Positions 8,901 to 14,900 of a stretch of 43,251 nt of DNA are shown one piece after another (the first letter of the stretch is position 1; each line of letters opens with the position of its first letter). Origin of the DNA: a virus; the IMG/VR virus record IMGVR_UViG_3300044977_000143, positions 1 to 43,251 of that record; one strand, 5' to 3'. The position numbers and the translations under genes were made by a program. Below the pieces are notes generated by a model. That model was not told the origin of the DNA. It saw nothing but the letters and a program-made list of their open reading frames with translations, and did no database searches.

Positions 8901-11900
8901 AGGGTCGGGTAGGGAACGCGGTATTCGAGATATTCGACCTGGTCGCCGCCCGGCTTCAGGGCGTTCACGTCCTTCAGTTTCGGCTCGACGATGATCGGCA
9001 ATCCGTTCAGCTTCAGGTGCAGGTTGCTGAGGGGGACCGGCTGCTGTTCTAGCCATTCTTTCGCTGTAGCGCGATCACCGAACTTCTCACCCAGGATCTC
9101 GAGACTGAACGTCTTCCCGTCCGGCCCGGTGGCCTCGCGGTGGTTTGCCGCGGCCTGCTCCATCGACGCTTTTCCCGCCTTGAAGCGCGCGACGCGATTC
9201 TCTTCGGCTTCGATCAATCCCTGGCGCTGACGGGCCTGCGCATCGTGCTGTTCAGAGAGGATCTCCTGTTTGCGGATCTTCGCCTCGAGCTCCATCTTCC
9301 GCTTGACGTCGGGATTGCCGGAAGCGATCGCTTTCATTTCCTCGTAAGACAAGACCGAGTCGGAGGCCGCGTCGGTGATCGTGTCACCCACATCTTTTCC
9401 CGCGAGCGCCTGCCAGATGAATTTCGCTTTCCCCTCGAGCGTCTGTCCCATGTAGGCGTCGAAGGAGTGCTCGGTCGCGTACCAGTAGAGTCTGACGACC
9501 GGGTTTGTGTTGCCCTGCCGCTCGATGCGGCCGGTGCGCTGCTCGAGCTCGCCCGGCTTCCAGGGGAAATCAACATGGTGCTCGGCGATGAGTTTCCGCT
9601 GGGCATTGGTGCCGGCACCCATCTTTTGTGTCGAGCCCAGCAGGACGCGGACTTTACCCTCGTTCACTTCATCGAAAAGGGCCAGCTTCTTGTCGGCGTT
9701 GTCGTAATCGTGGATGATCGCGATCTCATTCTTCGGGATGCCCTGCTTCACCAGCAGATCGCGGATCTCGTGGTAGAGGTTGAATTCTTCTTTCTTCGTG
9801 GCCGGGTTGGTGTAGCGGAAGCGATCGGCGAAGATCATCTGTGTGACCTTGTTGGCTTCGCCGTCCTTGTATTCCTTCACCACGTTCTTCACGACATCGT
9901 GAATCTTTGAATACTGGCCGGAGGCGGAAGGGTTCAGCAGCCGCGGGTCGGTTGCCGCCAGCCGGCCCTCGGTGACGACCGAGAGCATATTGTCTTCCTC
10001 GGGCTTCGGCTTGCTGAAGTACTCCATCTTCACGCGCTTGCCAACGTTGCCGGTCTTGGGGTCGGTGTACTCCTCCATCACGGGCTTGTTCGCGTCATCG
10101 AGCACCGGAACGCCTTCGCCGCGGATCGCCGCCGCACGACGAACCAGATTCCGCACGATCGGCTCAATATCAGGGTTTTTCACGGTGACGATCTTCGGGC
10201 CGCCGCCTTCGATCTTGGGGAGTAGCGCTTTCAGCTCCGGCAGATCCTCGTTGGTCTTCACGTCGGCGAAGGAGTTGAACATCCGTTGCAGTTCCTGGAC
10301 GTTGGTGAACTCGGCGAACTTCGACCGCGGTTTGTAGCTCTCGGCGTCCGGGGAAAGCTCCATCGCGGTGATGATCTTTCCGAAATTGGCGGCCCAGTCG
10401 TCGAAATAGCGGATCCCGGCCTTCTCGAGCACGTCGGGCGCGACGTAGCGGATCATGTTGTACATCTCCGCCATGGTGTTCTGCACCGGCGTGCCGGTCG
10501 CGAAGTAGACTCCCCGGTTATTGTTGCGCTCGAGGAGATAGTCAGTCTTCATCTTCAGCCGCGTGGCGCGCTTGGCGTTGCCCTGCGCGAGGCCGGCTAC
10601 GCGCTGCATCTTGGTGTAGAACAGCAAGTTCTTATATTCGTGAGCCTCGTCGACGAAGAGGGTGTCGATGCCGGTATCGTCGAAGTTGATGGCCTTGTCC
10701 GACTTCAGGTTGGCGAGCGAAGCGATCTTGGCCTCGAGGTTCGCCTTCGACTTTTCCATCTGCTTGACGGAGCGCTTCATCGCCCGGCTGGATCCGCGAT
10801 CCTGATAGCCGCGGCTTTGTGCTTCCATGCCGCGAATCGTCTCTTCCAGCTCGTCGAGGTCTTTTTCGAGCGTCTTACGCTGGCGTTCGGCCGAAATGTC
10901 CATCAGGTTGAAATGGGAGTGCGGCATGATGATGGCGTCCCAATCGTTGTTCGCCATCTTCGCCATGGCAATCTGGCGGTTCTTCGCGCTGAAATCGTCT
11001 TTCCCCACCACCATGACGTTCGCGCCCGGGTAGAGCTTCGTCCAGTCGCGCGCCCACTGCTCCACCAGGTGGTTCGGCACGGCGTAGAGAATCTTCTTGG
11101 CAAGCCCCAGCCGGCGCAGCTCCGCACCGCTCGCGATCATGTTGTAAGTCTTGCCGGCGCCGACGACCTGGGCAATCAGGCCACGGCCCTGCTGAACGTT
11201 GCGCCAGATCCCGTCCCGCTGGTGCGGCATAAACTGGCTGTCGCGCAAGACTGAGAGATTCGCGCCGGGGAACGTGAGATGGGAACCGTCCGCCTTCGGG
11301 GCGACCAGGTTGTTGTATTTGTCGTTGTAGAGCCGCGCCAGCTTCGGCGACCACTCAGCGTGATCCTTCATCCACTTCGAGAAGTTGTCGCTGAGTCTCT
11401 CCTGGAGTTCGCGCGCGGCGATCGTCCGTTGCTGGTTCACCACTTTCCGCTCCGCCTGCTTCCCGTCGTCGTTGACGTAGGTCTGCAGATCGTAGGAGGT
11501 CGGCTGCTTCAGGTTCAGCGCCAGTCCCATCAGGTCGGTCGCGGAGAATTCCGCATTGCCGTACTGACTGATGTTCTCGGCGGAGTCTCTCGTGTTGTCG
11601 ATGCTCCATGTGCCTGAATTGTTGGTGACCTTGACGTCGTGGGGTTGCTTCAGGAACTTGGTGAGAAAGTGCTGGGTGGCTTCGTTCGGGATCCAGGTCG
11701 CCCCAGGCCGCACGGCGATGCGCTCGATCGGCTTATCGGCCGGGATGACCTTTTCGAGTGCGTCGACGTTGGCCTGGTACTCCTTGTTTCCCTGCGCGAC
11801 GGCCGCTTTCGCGTCGGCGAGCTTATCCCGCACGTAGCCCGAGAGATAGTCGTCGGCCATCTTGTAGTCACCGCCGACCGGATCCCGGTAGACCAGGCCT

Positions 11901-14900
11901 TTGTCTTCGAGATCTTTCGCTAACTCCGGCAATTCCTTGCCCGAGAGTTGCGCCATGAACTCGAGGTCAGGCCGGCCGCGTTCGTTCAGCACCTGAAACA
12001 GCGCGTCCTTGGTGTTCGCCGACAGCGCGGTCAACTGCTCGCGCGGGAAGATGGTGCGGCGCGTGAAGATCTCCGCCGGCGTGGTCTTTTTGGTCGTCTT
12101 GTTGAATTGCTCGAGTGCAGCCAGGCGCGGGTAGTAGGGATCCTGACCGAAGACGTTCGAGGCCGCGGAGCTGCGTACCAGGCCGTGTTTGTCGATGTAG
12201 GCTTTGTAGCTCGAGAGCAACGCTTTTTGCTTCTGCTCCACCAGTTTGTTCCCGATGTCGTCGTTCGGGACCGTCTTCATTGTGTACATCAGGTCGGTGA
12301 GCGCGTCGCGCAGCTTGATGAGTTTCGTGATGCGATCTTTTTCTGCCGGCTTGGCTTCTCCGATGAAGGGATTCAGTAGAGTGGCGCCGTTTTTCTTTTG
12401 GTAAATCTGTCCTTCCGGACCAAGGAAGTAGTTGCCATCGATCAGGTTCTCAGGCGCCAGGTTCAGGGTCTCGGCAGGGAAGAGGCGCGTCGATTTGTAA
12501 TCGTCGATGACGTTCTTCGGAACGCGTTCGAGCGCTTCCTTTAGTTGCTCATCGAACGGCTTGTCTTTGTCCGGCAACAGGACGAGGTCGTTCGAGCCGT
12601 ACATTCTTCGGGAAATCGCAAGCTTGCCGAGCATGTTCTCGGGGTGCTTGTCGAAATACTCGTTCAGGTAGTCGGTCGCTTTGCCGCCGTCCTGCTCGTG
12701 CGGGGCTTCGACGGGAACGACTTTCTTGAAGGGCTCGCCTTCGCTTTCGACGCCAGGCGCGCGCTTCTGGAAGATCAGCAGGTCGGTCGTGACGTGCGTG
12801 CCGGCGGTTTTCTCGAAGGTCGTTGCCGGGAAGCGCAGCGCAAAGATCAGGTCGGCCTTGTTGGCCATGACCTCGCGGATCCGCTCGTTCGGTTTGTCGA
12901 GCGTCCCGGTCGAGGAGATCAGCGCCGCCACGCCGCCCGGGCGGAGCTTGTCGAGGGACTTCACGAGGAAGTAATCGTGGATGCGCGCCTTCAGCTTGGG
13001 ATAGTGCGGATCGAAGATTTCTTCGCCGAAGGGAACGTTTCCGATCACCATGTCGACGGAATTGTCCGGCAGCATCAGGTCGACGAAGTTCTTGTTGAAC
13101 AGGTTCGCCGACGGGTAAAGCAGCTTGGCGATGTTGAACGTGGTGGGATCGAGCTCGTTGCCGATCGCCTGACTCTTGCCGCGGATCGCCTTCGGCATCA
13201 TGCCGAAGAAGTTGCCGCTGCCCATCGAAGGCTCAAGCAGCGTCCCGCCGCTGAAACCAAGGCGTTTGGCGGCGTCCCACATGAAACGCACGATCTGCGG
13301 GGAAGTGAAATGCGCGTTGATGGTCGAGGCGCGGGCGCGCGTGATCTCATCCTCGCTCATCAACTCCTGCAACTGGCGATGGGCTTCAATCCATTTCTTC
13401 TGCTCGCCGTAGGGCGCATCGTAGGGCCGGAAAGTATGGGGTAGCGCGCCCCAGCCCACGTAATGAGCCAGTGCGTCCCGGTCTTCGTCGGTGAGTTTGG
13501 CTTCGCCGGAGAGGACTTTCTTGAGGATGTTGAGGGCTTTCAGGTTCCAGGCGAGGCGTTGGGTGGTGCCGGCGGAAACGCTGAAGTCTTCAGGGTGAGT
13601 AAACCAGTCGGCGTTCTTGCGGGAGGCTACGCTTTCTGTTCTTCGAGCTCCGCGTCCTCCGGCAGGCTCTCCGACGGCAGGAACAGATACTCGTTCGCCA
13701 GTTCCTGTGCCTGGTCCTGGCTCAACCCCTTCTTTTCCGCGTCCTGAAACACTCGGACTGCGTTCTCCGCCGCGCTGTCGAGGCGCTGGTTCAGTTGATT
13801 GCTCTTTTCGAGCGACTTCACCAGCTTGGGGTTCCACTCGCGCCAGTTCCGCTCCGCGTCCGCTCGCAGGACTGGGAACCTCGCGTCTTCCTTCAGTGGC
13901 AGGCTTGGGCTGTTCATGGCCGGCTCCGGGCTCTATTGTAAAGCCTTTTGGAGGCGATGGAGCAAGGTTTTCTTTCTCTGGGATGCTCTGGCCGCGGAAG
14001 GTGAAAGGGTGCTTTTTTCGGTAGGCTTGCTCTTTTTCAACCTTATTCAGGTCCTTGGTGAGCGCGGCCTTGGCGTTGTCTGGGATCCCCGGGGAGGCCA
14101 GCGCCGCGTTGATTTGCCTTGCGTGTGCGACCAGGGTCTCATCGCTGGCGTCTTTCAACTCGGCTTCGAGCGAGAGTTTGGTCTGCGGCGCCGCCGCTTC
14201 CTCCGGCTGCCCCTTACTGAGGCCGTGAGTCACGAAACTCGGCAAGACGTGACCGGTCTCGGACTTCTTCTCCGGGACGATCTGCGGGGTGACAGGCTTG
14301 AGCGTTTTCTCCTGCGGCTCACGAGACAGTTCTCCGGGTTTCACTACACGGATACCGCCCTGCTGATCGCGAATTTCAACTCCTTCTTGTCGAGTGACGG
14401 CGGCACCCGGCGGCCAGACCGGCTTCATCACGAGCGTTGCGTCGCCTTCAACCTTGACTCGCCGGCCCTCGTGGTAGACGAATTCTCCCTTTTTGAATCC
14501 GCCGGGGATCTCCTTCTCTTTCGGTTTTAGATCCTCCAGGTCGGTATGTACTCCGACATCCCCGAGCGCTCGCTGCCATCGGCTCCAGTCATCAGGCCAA
14601 GCGTTGTTTCCCCATTCACTCACCGCTTTCGTTGCGGCCGCGACGACAGCCTGTCTCCGATCGTCTTCACCTGGAAGGTTCAGGGCACGAGTCAGAGCGG
14701 CTTTTTGCTTCTTGTAGTCCGCCTGCGAGAATTCATCCTTGCGTGCTGCCGGCGTCTCCGGCTTCGCTTCCACCGGCTTGCTGCGCCAGGCTTCCCGCCG
14801 CGGCTCTGGCTTCTTTCCCTCAAGCTTCACCACCTGCTGCTGGCCCTGCTTGTCGGTGATGGCGACTTCGTCGACGGTGAATTTCTTGCCTTCGGTGACG

